64,000 nucleotides of DNA from Ailanthus altissimus (lineage: Eukaryota > Streptophyta > Magnoliopsida > Sapindales > Simaroubaceae). The DNA lies in contig OX327702.1 in the NCBI GenBank assembly GCA_946807835.1, positions 2,976,001 through 3,040,000 of the forward strand, given 5' to 3'. Position 1 is the first letter of the stretch; each line of letters opens with the position of its first letter. Below, in pieces: positions 1 to 12,160 of the stretch. The notes below the pieces were generated by a model. It did no database searches, was not told where the DNA came from, and saw nothing but the letters and a program-made list of their open reading frames with translations. The translations under genes and the position numbers were made by a program.

Positions 1-2
1 AG

Positions 3-1532
3 GAAACTGAATCTGCAAAACAAGCAAAAAAGGATGAAATAGAAAGCCACTTTAAGGCCATCCAAGAAGCATATGAGGTTTTAATTGACCCTGTGAAGAG
101 AAGAATTTACGACTCCACAGATGAGTTTGATGATGAAATCCCCACTGACTGTGCCCCCCAAGACTTTTTTAAGGTTTTTGGTCCAGCATTTATGAGAAAT
201 GGAAGGTGGTCTGTTACCCAACCAGTACCAACTCTGGGTGGCGATAATACCCCTTTAAAGGAAGTCAATAATTTCTATAATTTTTGGTACGTCTTTAAAA
301 GCTGGAGAGAGTTCCCCCATGTCGATGAGTTTGATCTTGAGCAAGCTGAGTCTCGAGATCATAGGAGATGGATGGAGAGGCAGAATGTGAAACTTACAGA
401 AAAGGCTAGGAAGGAGGAATATGCAAGGATACGTCAGCTTGTTGACAATGCGTATAAAAGAGACCCAAGAATACTGAAGAGAAAAGAAGAGGAGAGAGCA
501 GAGAAGCAGAAGAAGAAGGAGGCTAAGTTTCTGGCAAAGAAGTTGCAGGAGGAAGAAGCTGCTAGGAAAGCTGAAGAGGAGAGACGCCGGAAAGAGGAGG
601 AGGAGAAGCGAGCTGCTGAAGCTGCAATACAACAGAAGAAGGTGAAGGAAAAAGAGAAAAAGCTATTGCGCAAAGAGCGGACTCGACTTCGAACACTTTC
701 TTCATCCATTGTGTCGCACCATTTGCTTGATATCTCTGAGGAGGATGTGGAAAGTTTGTGCATGTCTCTTGATATTGAGCAGCTGAGAAGCTTGTGTGAT
801 AAGATAGAAAGCAATGAAGGGCTGGAACAAGCAAAAATTATTAGGAATGCACTTGGACGTGTTGATGAATCTGAGACCAAGAAACAAGATGAGAAGAAGA
901 ACTTGCAGCAGAATGGTTCTGTGGAGGCTAATGGAAGTGCATTACTGCAAAACTTTGAGAAGAAGGAGAAACCTTGGAGCAAGGAAGAGATTGAGCTCTT
1001 GAGAAAAGGAATGCAGAAGTATCCTAAAGGAACATCACGAAGGTGGGAGGTTATTTCTGAGTACATAGGTACAGGAAGATCTGTAGAAGAAATTCTGAAG
1101 GCAACCAAAACGGTCCTCCTGCAGAAGCCTGACGGTGCCAAAGCTTTTGATTCTTTTCTTGAGAAGAGGAAACATGCACAATCCATTGCATCTCCCCTGA
1201 CAACTAGGGAGGAAATAGCAGGGGTACCAATCCCTCAAGGACCCCAAAAATGTGGCGGAAAGAATGATATCTCAGAGGAGTCTTCTAGTGAAAATAATCA
1301 GAAACCTGCCAATACAGCTGCTGAAAATGGGGGTTCTTCAAGCTCAGAGCAAGATGTGTGGTCTGCTGTACAAGAAAGAGCATTGGTCCAGGCTTTAAAA
1401 ACCTTCCCAAAAGAAACCAGTCAACGCTGGGAGCGAGTTGCAGCTGCAGTTCCTGGAAAGACAGTAAATCAGTGCAAGAAAAAATTTGCATTGCTGAAGG
1501 AGAACTTTAGGAATAAGAAAACTGCTTCTTAA
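3..1532 (+). CDS. ZRF1: ZRF1/MPP11-type DnaJ protein with two SANT domains (5' end missing)
   Basis: This is the 3' part of a gene for a zuotin/MPP11/ZRF1-type (DNAJC2) J-protein. The family acts as a ribosome-associated Hsp70 co-chaperone and, in plants and animals, as a chromatin factor that reads ubiquitinated H2A. The reading frame is open from base 3, so the window starts inside the gene. The first codons encode the last helices of the J domain (FKAIQEAYEVLIDP then RRIYDS). Next come the zuotin-homology region (FFKVFGPAFMRNGRWS, then NFYNFWYVFKSWREF), a long Lys/Glu/Arg coiled coil at about bases 390-690, and two SANT/Myb domains. These are at about bases 970-1130 (KPWSKEEIELLRKGMQKYP) and 1360-1510 (VWSAVQERALVQALKTFP). 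The stop is TAA at 1530-1532. No intron or lesion is visible in 1.5 kb. The GTG at 93 is an internal Val codon and not the start. The family assignment is firm; the cellular role is taken from the family. Confidence 0.95.
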   Translation, partial: ETESAKQAKKDEIESHFKAIQEAYEVLIDPVKRRIYDSTDEFDDEIPTDCAPQDFFKVFGPAFMRNGRWSVTQPVPTLGGDNTPLKEVNNFYNFWYVFKSWREFPHVDEFDLEQAESRDHRRWMERQNVKLTEKARKEEYARIRQLVDNAYKRDPRILKRKEEERAEKQKKKEAKFLAKKLQEEEAARKAEEERRRKEEEEKRAAEAAIQQKKVKEKEKKLLRKERTRLRTLSSSIVSHHLLDISEEDVESLCMSLDIEQLRSLCDKIESNEGLEQAKIIRNALGRVDESETKKQDEKKNLQQNGSVEANGSALLQNFEKKEKPWSKEEIELLRKGMQKYPKGTSRRWEVISEYIGTGRSVEEILKATKTVLLQKPDGAKAFDSFLEKRKHAQSIASPLTTREEIAGVPIPQGPQKCGGKNDISEESSSENNQKPANTAAENGGSSSSEQDVWSAVQERALVQALKTFPKETSQRWERVAAAVPGKTVNQCKKKFALLKENFRNKKTAS

Positions 1533-3115
1533 TTTATTGGCTTAGCTTCAGCTGCTGCCTGCAGGGATGGGAAATTGATAATCGTTCCGGTGATTTTTCA
1601 GGTATCTTATTTAGATTCAAATCTTATGTTATTTCAAGGCAGGAATCGATTAAGCTAACATTATACATGAGCAAAGAGGATGTTCCTTTCCTGCTGTGTT
1701 TTACCAAGTGGTGGTCGTTTTCTGCCGTACAGGTGCCACAGCTAATTATTTGAGGGAGAGCTCTTTAGATATAGATGTTCTGAATTGTCTTAGATTTATG
1801 GTTTAAGGCGCTTCATGGCGACGGAGATGTATTTTTGGTCCATATCTTTTATTCAGTTAAACGCCTTATATTTATATTTTATTATATCTGGCTATCATTC
1901 TATTGTATTGATAGAGCGGAAGAGGGTTATGGTTTGACGCGAATATATATGTTATTTGAATCAGTTCAATTTTTATGATTAGTGGTAGAATGGGCCCTTT
2001 TAAAACGTTGTTATGTGCTAAATGAGATGATGATACGTGTTAAATCCCCACTAACAGATATACTCTGCGAAATTATAGAATTATTTAACCATTAACACTT
2101 ACCAATTTGGGTTGGTAAAAACATAAGAGATGGGTGCTCAAGAAAAAGAAACAACAGTAGCAATTGAGCTTCAATCTCTCTTCATTCATAGACAGCATCA
2201 GACGAGCTTCAATCTCCTTCTCATAACTAGAAAGCATGAGACGAATACAGAAGCTAATTCTCGCTTAATGCAATAGCACGTTTAGTTGTCCCTCTGCATC
2301 ACCCAAACACTACCGGGCAGAGGATTGGCGGAATTGAAAGAAATTACCTTAAATTGAGAATGTACTTAAAACAGTCCCTCTATTTCCTGCGACCGGCTGC
2401 CGTAGATTTCATCTTCTGAAGCTGAGCAAAATTGGAAGAAAAAGGGTTACCTTTTTCATCACAAAGTTTTGTTCTTTTAAGAAAATGTTAAAGGTTTCAG
2501 ATGTCAGAAGTTTCATTGTTTACATGTAATAATCCTAAATGTTTGAAAGTGACCAACAAAAACAAGAACAAAAGAAAAATCAACTTATAGAAGCTTCAAT
2601 TACAGCAAGGCATAAATAGCAAAACTGTAGACGTGTACCCAAAAGATTATCTGCAGGGAACAAGAGAAACCGCTAGATGAAGATCAGATGCCCAACTAAC
2701 AAGCATTAGCAGGTAGAAAACGTTTATAAGCAAAATAGCTCCAATTATTATTTCAAACAGTTCCATTTATTATTTCCATTTAAGCAGTTCGTGGATCCTA
2801 TTCCCATATCTACCTCATCATGAAATCTGTAACAAAGGAATTCACCCCAAAATGACACTGTCCAATCCTAATAAAAAGATAAAGAATAGATGAAAAAATG
2901 AAGCATCTGCCTCTAAAATGGCATTGAAGAGTATCAAGGAATTCTTGCAACTACCTATATTTCTCCTGCCCACACACAACAAATTATTAATTGTACTAAA
3001 CTGTTGATATTCAATCAAAGAAGCCTAAAACTCAAGAATAGATACTGAAGCGATTTATAGATTCCTGCTTGCAGTGGAACTATGAACCACAACAAGCAAA
3101 GTAATGAAACAATAC
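1533..3115. other. Intergenic region between two convergent genes
   Basis: No coding sequence is visible here. The left part should hold the 3' UTR of the ZRF1-type gene and the right part the 3' UTR of the SFC1 gene, because the two genes end toward each other. An imperfect direct repeat built on GAGCTTCAATCTC and AGCATCAGACGA / AGCATGAGACGA lies at about 2165-2245. No mobile-element ends were recognised. Confidence 0.6.
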
Positions 3116-5414
3116 CTACAAGAGTGCATTATGAAGATATCTCCTCTCATAAAAACCAGTTACTTGGTCAGCCACAGCCCACATGATAGCCTGGCCTGGT
3201 GGGATCCTCATGAGTCGAGGTAGCAGTCCTTTCCACAGGGCAAGAAGCCCCTCCTCGGCATATATTGTTCTGATTGCATGGATCATGCCTTTGTACTTTA
3301 AGTCACCCCCGCTTCGACTCTGTGCCATTAGCCTTGTTTTGACGACATCAAAGGGGCCAGTGCATACTGGACCTGCTGTTCCTGCAAGGAATCCTGATAT
3401 CATGGACTGCCATGGTTGGAGTACTTTCCCATCGCCTTCATGTTTCTTCCACAATAGTATATCAAAAGCGTTTTTCGCTGTAAACATAGCAGCCTGGTTC
3501 GTTCCATTTCGCATAACAGTTGGGGCAGCCCCTGCCCAAAGTCCACGGATGCCTTCTTCACGGATGATCATACGAGCACAGTGTATGGGACCCTTATACT
3601 TTAGAAGCTCAGGACTCAACCCTCTCTGCTGTTGCAGTCTAATTTTTACCACCTACACCAATCCAGAAGCAGTATAACTTATAAGCAATCCCATTTTGAC
3701 AACATATGAAAACAGCGTACATGATTTTATATGTCAAACACAAAAGAAGTATAAAATAACTCTCTTGAAATTCATGCAAAACCACCAAAACTAAACAACA
3801 CATCAATTTGACGTTGCAATGCCCTTTATATCTTGCATCATTACAAGCAGAGATGCTCTTTTCAGCCTAATTGAGTCACTTTAGGGAGCATGAGCTGTGT
3901 CTATACAGCATGCCATACCCTACGAACCTGATCTACAATGAAGAAGGGAATTCTTTTTCCCCTTCTACTTACACAATTTTTCCAACTGTACAGCAAGTAT
4001 AGGTAAATCTTACACTTGAATTTATTTCCAATATCCTTTCGTTTCAAATGCAGTTTTTGTTTTTTGTTATAAGAGGTTGTAATACCATTCTCTAATATGG
4101 AGCATTATTGTTCAACTATAGGAAACAAAAATCATTATAACTTTATATGAATGATGATATCACATCAACGAAAGGAAGAGAAAGATGAAAGAAGAAGGGG
4201 AGGATCTCATTGAGTAACTAAAGAGCAGTTTGCCATAACATTTATCAATAGGTCTGTTAAACACAAGCTAGAGCTTATTGTAAGGACTGGGCAATGGACA
4301 AACTAAATCTTTGTGCAAATTAACCCTCACTGAGGTTGCTCAGAGGAATATGTACCCTACGTTGCACTCTTTGAGCACCAAAACAAAAATCGATGATACT
4401 GATATCAGTACCTACGTAAGAAAGTTAAGCACATCACATAGTCAACTTAATCAAATTTTCAATTCAATTGAGTATTAGACAACTTCTCTGACTTCTTGTG
4501 CATGCATACTTGACAAGGAAACAACCCTTTTGGTTCCTTCATAGATATGCCACCAACATAATTTTACTCTTCACACCTTAAACAATAGAAAATTTTCAGC
4601 TGCTGTCCTTCTATCACACATATACCCAAGAGAAGAGGGATTTTAAGAGCCCAGAATTCACTCCACACCCTAACATTTCTAATATAAATTATCAAACAGT
4701 GTTCTAATGCAACAATTCAGATCCCAAAGCACTAAAAATATATAACATCAAGGTCACCATTTCCCTGAGGATTCAGATGCCAGTACGGACTTGGCACAAA
4801 ACAGAAAATGTGTTAACATAACAAAAGTATTATATTCCATTTTCAACCCCACCTACACAAATGATATACCAAGCAACTTAAAGAAACATAACACAACCCT
4901 AATCACCCAAATCAAACAAACTCATCGAAGATCCAAAAATAAAAAATTTCTCCAAAAAAAAAATTCACATTTCCACTAAAGCAATGAAAAGAAATACAAA
5001 ACAACAAACCTCAAAAGGAGTAACAATAGCAAGAGCCTCAAGAACCCCAGCGCCGAATCCAGCCATAATCCGGCCGTGATTGCTAATCTTCCCGGTCTTC
5101 GAATCCTTAAACGCCGATTGAAACACAGCATTCGATCCCATTCGAAGCGTGTACTTCAGAGTCAAGTGGGTGGCGAATGGAGTCAGGCCCTTCCACAGCG
5201 CCCGCACGCCTTCGGTACGCGTCACGGTGGCGCCACAGTGGATTATTCCCTTGTAGGTCCCGCTCCTGTCCAGCTGCAACCTCGTCTTGATGACGTCAAT
5301 CGGCTGCAAGCAGCACGCCTCCACGACCCCTCCGAGAGAACCCGACACCGCCTTCATGTACGGCGGAATCGTTTTCTTTGGAGCGGGGATCGGGTTTTGC
5401 TCCTGTTTGTCCAT
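3116..5414 (-). CDS. SFC1: Mitochondrial succinate/fumarate carrier, two exons (5414..5010 and 3652..3116)
   Basis: This gene encodes a six-helix mitochondrial carrier of the succinate-fumarate type, which exchanges cytosolic succinate for matrix fumarate across the inner membrane and links lipid mobilisation to the TCA cycle. Exon 1 (135 codons) starts at ATG 5414. Exon 2 (178 codons plus TAG) ends at 3116. The joined protein is 313 residues, close to the roughly 310 of the Arabidopsis protein. Three carrier signatures, one per repeat, are visible: PIDVIKTRLQ, PFEVVKIRLQ and PFDVVKTRLM. Exon 1 ends in GAG followed by GT, and exon 2 begins GTG GTA after an AG, so the phase-0 intron splits the second signature between Glu and Val. 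The repeats contain the expected GTYKG, KYKG and ALWKGL loops. No frameshift or internal stop is seen. Substrate specificity is inferred from overall resemblance, for example PFATHLTLKYTLRMGSNA. Confidence 0.94.
3653..5009 (-). other. Intron of the SFC1 gene (1357 bp)
   Basis: Read on the minus strand the intron starts GTTTGTTG just after the GAG codon at 5012-5010 and ends TGGTGTAG just before GTGGTA at 3652. Both splice sites fit GT-AG. The intron is AT-rich and noncoding, and no transposon was recognised in it. Confidence 0.9.
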
Positions 5415-5861
5415 CGCTTAATCTCTGGAGCTTCTTTTGTTTATTTATTTATTTTATTTTTATTGAAGAAGAAGAGAAGTGTGATGGGTTTTGCTTCTCT
5501 TCTCCTTCTTTATGTATTTTGATTCTTTGAAACTTTTGCCGTTTCTTCAGTTTTGTATCTGCAGTCCTTGTTACTTGACTAGTTTTGAGAAACGAACTGG
5601 TTATGGCGAAGTGACCTGTTTTTCCCCATTATTTTGTCGGGCTCGTTTTTATTTGAGTACTGGTATAATTGTTAAATTGTTATTTTTAAATTTTTATTTT
5701 AAAGTGTTCAGTAATTATTGAAAGATAAAATAAGAGTAATATTATATATTTTAAATTATATTTAAAAATTATATATTAAATAATAAAATGATTTTTAATT
5801 TTTTATTATTTTAATAATTATTTAATATATATTTTTTAAAAATAATTTAAAATATTTAGCA
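5415..5861. other. 5' flank of SFC1, then AT-rich spacer
   Basis: The first 100 bases (minus strand) should be the 5' UTR and core promoter of SFC1; I see no clear TATA box. From about 5640 the sequence is nearly pure A/T up to the target duplication of the copia element. The duplication is TAGCA at 5857-5861. Confidence 0.5.
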
Positions 5862-6151
5862 TGTTATAAATATAATAGTGATGAATATTGTACCAATGAA
5901 TAGTATCATATAAATAAACAGTATCGTATTAATAAACAGTATCATAAATAATATCGTTCATTAAAATTTTACATTGAAAAGATTTTAGTTCTTTCTCGTT
6001 CCCTCATTCTATAAATATAGGTGAGTGCTTTCATTTATGTACAAGTGAGAAACAAATACAAATATTAATATATTTACAAAAGTGTTTTCTTATATTTACA
6101 CTTTGTATTCTAGTTCAAATTTTTTGCTTCTTCATTTTATTATTCACAACA
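5862..6151 (+). repeat. 5' LTR of copia-1
   Basis: This is a 290-bp terminal repeat with TG...CA ends. Its first third is built from imperfect tandem units of about 17 bp around AACAGTATCATA, at about 5885-5960. A conserved block containing CTATAAATATAGGTGAG (about 6010-6027) is the likely TATA region, since it is unchanged in the other LTR. Confidence 0.93.
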
Positions 6152-6230
6152 CGTTATCAGCATGATTCACGATAGTCATAGCACGATTCGCAATAACTAC
6201 AAGTAAGAATTACTTACTTTCTTTTATTTA

Positions 6231-6371
6231 AAATTTAAATATTATGTGGGATAACCAGTCGGTCAGTTCTGTTACCTTGGTTGTAAATCACACTCTCTTA
6301 AATTTTAAATATTTTGTGGGATAACTGATCGGTCGGCTCTGCCGCCTTGGTTGTAAATCATTCCCTCTCTT
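6231..6371 (+). repeat. Two 70-bp direct repeats in the copia-1 leader
   Basis: Two adjacent copies (offset 70 bp) each contain GTGGGATAAC, a CGGTC block and CCTTGGTTGTAAATCA. They lie in the untranslated leader between the 5' LTR and gag. Copies differ by a handful of bases. Confidence 0.8.
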
Positions 6372-6880
6372 AAATTATGCAATTTATTTTTTCTTATTTA
6401 CTTATTGCACAATTTGAGAGGGTATGCCCTCTAAAATAATTGTAATAATTTACTTTAAGTTTTTACTACCTTAAAAGTGTTAAATAACGAATTTTTTTAT
6501 AAAAGACCAAATATATTCCAGATAGTCAATAAAGTAAATCGGGGATCTTCGCCTCAACCCTTTTGTTACTTTGGCTCATTCTGGTCATAATTCAAGTTTT
6601 GAAATAAGAAGTTTTTGTATTAATTCTATGCTTTATATTATTGATATTACTTAATTGAATGGAAGGTTATTACTTCATATATGTCAAGCTTCTTAATTAT
6701 TATTATTCTGTTTAAAGAAGGCAATGCTTATTGAACTTTACTTTTGATATTAATATTTTATAATGTGACATATAGAAGGTCATGCCTCCTAAATATTTTT
6801 TTTGATATTCTGCATAAGGTTAATATTTTATGTACTAATTTTAATTTTATTCTTCCATATCTAAAAGCCATTTGAATAAA

Positions 6881-7708
6881 ATGTCTTTGATAAACTTGCA
6901 AATTCCTGCACTTGACGTCTCTGGAAAAAACTACCTATTATAGGTACTGGATGCTAAAATGCACATTCAAGCCAGTGGTTTGGAAAAGGCCATTGAAAAA
7001 GAAAATGGTACGTCCCTGCAGGACAAGGCGAAAGTAATAATATTTCTTCGTCACCACATACATGAGAGCTTAAAAACTCAATATTTGACCATTGAGGACA
7101 CGCAGATCCTCTGAAAAAATTTAAAAGAAAGATTTGACTATCAAAATGATGTGTTCCTCCCAAAGGTAAAATATGAATGGATGAATCTGTGATTGCAGGA
7201 TTATAAAACTGTTGCTGAATACAATTCTGCCCTATTCAAAATTACCTCACAGATGAAATTATGTGGGGAGAAAGTGACAGAGCATGATATGTTGAAAAAA
7301 ATATTTTCAACATTTTATGCTTCTAATGTGGTTCTACAGCAACAGTACCGTGAACGACGGTATACAAAATATTCAGATTTAATCTCATGTCTTCTAGTTG
7401 CTAAACAGAATAATGAACTGTTATTAAAAAATCATGAATCACGTCCAACAGGTTCTCAACCATTCTCTGAAGTGAATGCAAATTTTTATAATAATGCTAG
7501 ACATGGTCGTGGAAGAGGAAGAGGGTGTGGTTATTACCCTCGAGGTGGTTATAAATACCAAAGATGGAGATATATTAAAGGAGGACAGAAGCACCAAAAC
7601 AGAGAAAATGATATGGAAACCAAACGCCCTAAATATCAAGAAAATGTATGTTATCGATGTGGTAAAAATGGGCATTGGTCACGTACATGTCGTGCACTAA
7701 GAAATTAA
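6881..7708 (+). pseudogene. copia-1 gag, broken by stops at former Trp codons
   Basis: The frame starts at ATG 6881 (MSLINLQIPALDVSGKNY), typical of the N-terminus of copia gag proteins. It stays in one frame to the stop at about 7708. The C-terminal part has an Arg/Gly-rich stretch (RHGRGRGRGCGYYPRGG) and a CCHC zinc knuckle, CYRCGKNGHWSRTC, which packages RNA. Three in-frame stops precede base 7193 (for example TAG after NYLL and TGA before the codons for KNLKERFD). At least the first and last stand where related proteins have Trp or another codon one transition away. No frameshift is needed to read it. Confidence 0.85.
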
Positions 7709-7914
7709 ATTGAGCCGCATGAGACATTTGTCAAAGGAAAAGGAAAGAATATAGAGACAAATCTTATTGATGAATCAGATCCTGCAGATCATACTCATCT
7801 AGAAGTCTCTAACTTCTTTGAAAATTGAAAATGGGGCTTAATTATTTAAAAGCTCTATATTTGTACTTTTATTTTATGTTAGTATGTTGTATCTTTTCTT
7901 ATTTTTAATATTTA

Positions 7915-8652
7915 TTGTGTTGGTTTCTCTTCATGTTTTCTTGTAATTTTTATTTTCTAATGTTAAATATTTTATTAAAGGATATGACTTCCAAAAATGA
8001 ACTGTCTACTCTAGAGAGAAAAGATGGGGATGTCTGTTTGGCTGACAGTGAAACTACACACACTATCTTAAAAGATAAGAAATATTTCTCAAAACTAACA
8101 ATGATTGAAGGGAAAGTTAATACTATATTAGGTCCTGCAGATCTGATTGAAGGCTCTAGAAGAGCAACAATCTTGTTAGAAAATGGAACAAAATTGTATA
8201 TAAATGAGGCTTTATATGCTGGTAGATCCAGAAGAAATCTGTTGAGCTTTAAAGATATTTGCCGAAATAGATATCACATTGAGACCTTAAATGAAAATAA
8301 TATAGAATATTTTTGCATTATTTCTAATGTCTCAAACAAGAAATGCATACTTGAAAAGCTTCATGTTTCATCATCGAGTTTGTATTATACAGTTATAAAT
8401 TCAACTGAAAGCTACGCAGTAATGAACCATAAGTTCAATGATCTAAACACTTTTACACTATGGCATGACCGTCTTAACCATCTAGGATCAACAATGATGC
8501 GTAGGATAGTTGAAAATTCTCATGGACATTCATTAAAGAACCTGAAGATTTTATTATCCAATGAAAATATTTGTATTGCTTGTTCACAAGGCAAACTTAT
8601 AGTCAGACCACCCCCTTCTAAGATTAGTCTAGAATGTCTATCATTCTTATAA
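7915..8652 (+). pseudogene. copia-1 protease and GAG-pre-integrase region
   Basis: This open stretch contains a degraded aspartic-protease motif (LADSETTHTIL) near the start. A GAG-pre-integrase motif (LWHDRLNHLGSTMMRRI) and the pair CIAC at its end, part of the integrase zinc-binding domain, follow. The upstream hydrophobic residues belong to a readthrough and are probably not part of the original protein. Confidence 0.8.
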
Positions 8653-9400
8653 AGGGTCCAATGAGATATATGTGGACTAATTCATCCACCAAGTAGACCT
8701 TTTCGGTATTTTATGATTTTAATTGATGCATCTGCGCGGTGGTCACATGTGTGTTTATTATCTACACGAAATGTTGCATTTGAAAAATTAATGACATAGA
8801 TTATTAAATTAAGGGCATAATTTTCAGAATACCCTATTAAGATAATACGTTTAGACAATGCTGGTGAGTTTACATCCAAACATTTGATGATTACTGTACA
8901 TCAGTGGGAATTAAAGTAAAACATCCTGTACCACATGTTCACATACAAAATGGATTAGCAGAATCCTTAATTAAACGACTTTAGGTAATTGCATGTACTT
9001 TATTTATGCGCGTACAATTACCAATTTCTACATGGGGACATGCTATATTGCATGCTGCATCATTAATTCGTTTTAGACCCACTGCTTATCATTAATATTC
9101 TCCATTACAACTTGTACTTGGTCATCAACCTAATATATTGCATTTGCGTACATTTGATTGTGTTGTATATGTACCTATAGCACCTCCTCAACGCATTAAG
9201 ATGGGACCTCAACGTCGCTTGGGGATTTATATTAGTTTTAACTCACTATTAATTATAAGATATCTTGAGCCCTTGACAGGTGATCTGTTTACTGCACAAT
9301 TTGCGGATTGCCATTTTGATGAGATAGTATTCCCATTATTAGGGGAAAGAAATTTGCCTCCTGAAGTAAGGCATGAACTTTATTGAAAAATGACCACCAT
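8653..9400 (+). pseudogene. copia-1 integrase core, degraded
   Basis: After the zinc-binding region the three frames show pieces of a copia integrase: DICGLIHPPS, then IDASARWSHVCLLSTRN, then IIRLDNAGEFTSK (the second catalytic Asp region). Stops and shifts interrupt it repeatedly. The open piece 9138-9386 matches the post-core part (FDCVVYVPIAPPQRIKMGPQ, RLGIYI). Confidence 0.75.
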
Positions 9401-9662
9401 GTCTCATTTAGACCTTCGCATAACTCAATGTAAAAATGAGGTGTAAAGAGTTGTTCATTTTCAAAGAATAGCAAATGAATTACTAGACGCATTTGCAGAT
9501 GCATCAAAAGTAACCAAATCATATATACTAGCTGTTAATACACCAGCTCGGGTTATTGTTCCTATAGAATAATCTAATCAAATAGCAGTAAATGAATCAT
9601 CCGCAGCACGCCAGAAGCGTGGTAGACTAATTGGTTCAAAGGATACTGTTATGTAAAAAGGA

Positions 9663-9888
9663 AAAAGAAAAATACAGGATCCTATTGAAAATAATGCTCA
9701 AAAGAAAAATACAGGATCCTATTGAAAATAATGCTCAAGCAAATGAATCCACATTCTCTAAAGCAACAGAAGGATTAATAGTCCCTGAAGAGACACAAGT
9801 CCCTGAAGAGACACAAGTCCCTGAAGTGACACATGTCCTAAAAGAGACAAAAGTTTCAGAAGACATATTAGTCCCAGAAGAGACACAA
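9663..9888 (+). repeat. Short tandem repeats in the integrase-RT linker of copia-1
   Basis: Two sets of repeats are visible. One is a 37-bp unit present twice (about 9663-9736, containing TACAGGATCCTATTG). The other is an 18-bp unit present six times (9781-9888, encoding VPEETQ and variants). They encode a low-complexity linker between integrase and reverse transcriptase. Confidence 0.85.
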
Positions 9889-10029
9889 GAATTTCAAAAT
9901 GAAGAAAATAGTATAAATTATGCTTATACATGAAAGAAGTGGCAACGAGATAAAACAATCGTTGATAATGTGTTCTCATTTGCAGTAACTACTGAAATTA
10001 TGAATGATGATTTTGAGCCATAATCTGTT

Positions 10030-11600
10030 GATGAATATAGAGAAATGCATGATTGATTTCAATGGAAAGAAGCAATATAAACAGAATTGACTTCACTAAC
10101 TAAACGAGAAGTATTTGGACTTGTAGTCTGGACACTTGAAGATGTCAAACCCGTAGGATATAAATTAGTTTTTGTACGAAAACGTAATGAAAACAATGAA
10201 ATCATCAGATACAAAGCAAGACTTGTTGCTCAAGGTTTCTCGCAGAGACCTGGTATTGATTATGATGAAACTTATTCCTCCGTGATAGACACAATTACAT
10301 TTAGATTTCTGATAAGTTTGGTAGTCTCAGAAAATATTGGTATACATCTTATAGATGTAGTAATGGCATATTTATATGAAAATCTCTTAAGGATTTAAAA
10401 TGCCTGAAGCATATAATCGAAATTTGTACTCAATCAAGTTACAAAAATCTTTATATAGATTAAAACAATCTTGGCGCATGTGGTATAACCGTCTAAGTGA
10501 ATATTTGATAAAAAAAAAGGTTATATTAATAACCAAATATGTCCATGTGTATTCATAAAGAAGTCAAACATTGAATTTGCTATTATAACTGTATATGTGG
10601 ATGACATGAATTTGATTGGGACTCCTGAAGAGCTTTTGAAAACTACAGAATACTTAAAGAAAAAATTTGAAATGAAAGACCTAGGGAAGAACAAATACTG
10701 TCTCGGCTTGCAGATCGAGTATAAATCAAATGAAATCTTTATCCATCAATCTATCTATATTAAAAAGATTTTGAAAAGATTCAACATGGATAAAGCTTAT
10801 CCATTAAGTACCCTTATGGTTGTTCGGTCTCTTGATCCTAAAAAGGATCCATTCCGCCCCAAAGAAGATGATGAGAAGATACTTGGTCCAGAAGTACCAT
10901 ATCTAAATACAATTGGTGCTTTATTGTATTTAGCCAATGTACTAGACTGGACATAGCTTTTGCAGTAAATTTATTGGTAAAATTTAGCTCTACACCAACT
11001 CGACGTCATTGGAATGGTGTCAAACATGTATTTCATTATCTATGTGAAACAATAAATTTGAGACTATTTTTTTCTAATGAACTAACAGAAAATTCAGGTC
11101 TAGTTGGATATGCAGATGCTGGATACTTATCTAATCCCCATAAGGCTTGCTTACAAACAGATTATGTTTTTACCTACAACAATCTCATAGCGATCCACAA
11201 AGCAAACTTTTGTTGCCACCTCATCAAATCACTCTGAGATTCTTGCACTCTACGAAGCAAGTAGGGAATGCATATGGCTACGATCCATCATTCATCACAT
11301 TCAGAGTACATGTAGCCTACGTTTTGCAACAGATATTCCAACAACAATATATAAAGATAATGCAGCTTGTATTGGTCAAGTTAGAAGCGGATATATCAAA
11401 GGAGATAAAACCAAACATATTTTTTCAAAATTCTTCTACACCCATAAATTGCAACAAAACAAAAAGATTAATGTGAAACAAATACGTTCTATTGACAACT
11501 TTGCAAATTTGTTCACTAAATCTCTACCAACTTCAACTTTTGAGAAACTGGTTTACAAGATTGGCATGCATCGGCTCAATAAGTTGGCAAACTGATAGGA
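10030..11600 (+). pseudogene. copia-1 reverse transcriptase and RNase H, broken
   Basis: Motifs of copia reverse transcriptase appear in order. They are RYKARLVAQGFSQRPGIDYDETYSSV at about 10210 (written here only as position and pattern IRYKARLVAQGF), LIDVVMAYLYEN (former D-V-x-x-A-F-L), and VYVDDMNLIGTPEEL at 10590-10630 with the catalytic pair DD. RNase H follows (GYADAGYLSNPHKA at about 11110), then the C-terminal block before the polypurine tract. Several frameshifts and stops separate the pieces. Confidence 0.85.
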
Positions 11601-11870
11601 TGTTACTTTGAGGGGGAGCATTTCATCAGGAGGAGCATATTCTTTCAGAAGAAGAAAAGTGTTAGTTACAAGCGTGTACTGCAATCTTTTTTTCTTCGAT
11701 CAGGTTTTATCCCACTGGGTTTTACTGGCAAGGTTTTTAATAAGGCAATATTAAACATGTTAGACACCGTTGTACAAAATAGAGTTATATTTCTTTGGCA
11801 ATGTAAAATACAATTAAAAATGGTGTAACCTAAAAGGAAAGTTGAGATTATGGTGGAGTCCAAAGGGGAG

Positions 11871-12160
11871 TGTTATAAATATAATAGTAAACAGTACTGT
11901 ACAAGTGAATAGTGTCATATAGATGAACAGTACCATATAAGTGAACAGTATCATAAATAGTATCGTTCATCAAAATCTTACATTGGAAAGATTTCACTTC
12001 TTTCTCATTCTCTCACTCTATAAATATAGGTGAGTGCTTTCATTTATGTACAAGTGAGAAACAAATACAAATATTAATATATTTACAAAAGTGTTTATTT
12101 ATATTTACACTTTGCATTCTAGTTCAAAATTTTTACTTCTTCATCTTATTATTCACAACA
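11871..12160 (+). repeat. 3' LTR of copia-1
   Basis: This repeat is the same length as the 5' LTR (290 bp) with about 30 substitutions and no visible indel. It follows a purine tract and is followed by the TAGCA duplication at 12161-12165. Confidence 0.93.

Larger units (their letters stand above)
5862..12160 (+). mobile_element. Full-length, decayed Ty1/copia LTR retrotransposon (copia-1)
   Basis: The element is bounded by two 290-bp LTRs (5862-6151 and 11871-12160). Each begins TGTTATAAATATAATAG and ends TTATTATTCACAACA. The target duplication TAGCA is perfect (5857-5861 and 12161-12165). A polypurine tract, CAAAGGGGAG, abuts the 3' LTR at 11861-11870. The order of domains (gag, protease, integrase, reverse transcriptase, RNase H) places it in Ty1/copia. 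By eye the LTRs are only about 90% identical, so the insertion is old. Every coding domain carries stops or frameshifts, so it cannot move on its own. The region after the 5' LTR (CGTTATCAGC) is a weak primer-binding candidate. Confidence 0.95.

Noticed and set aside
434..1186. Long minus-strand open frame across the ZRF1 gene
   Set aside because: It is a shadow of the Lys/Glu-rich coiled-coil coding strand and is Ser/Phe-rich without any domain.
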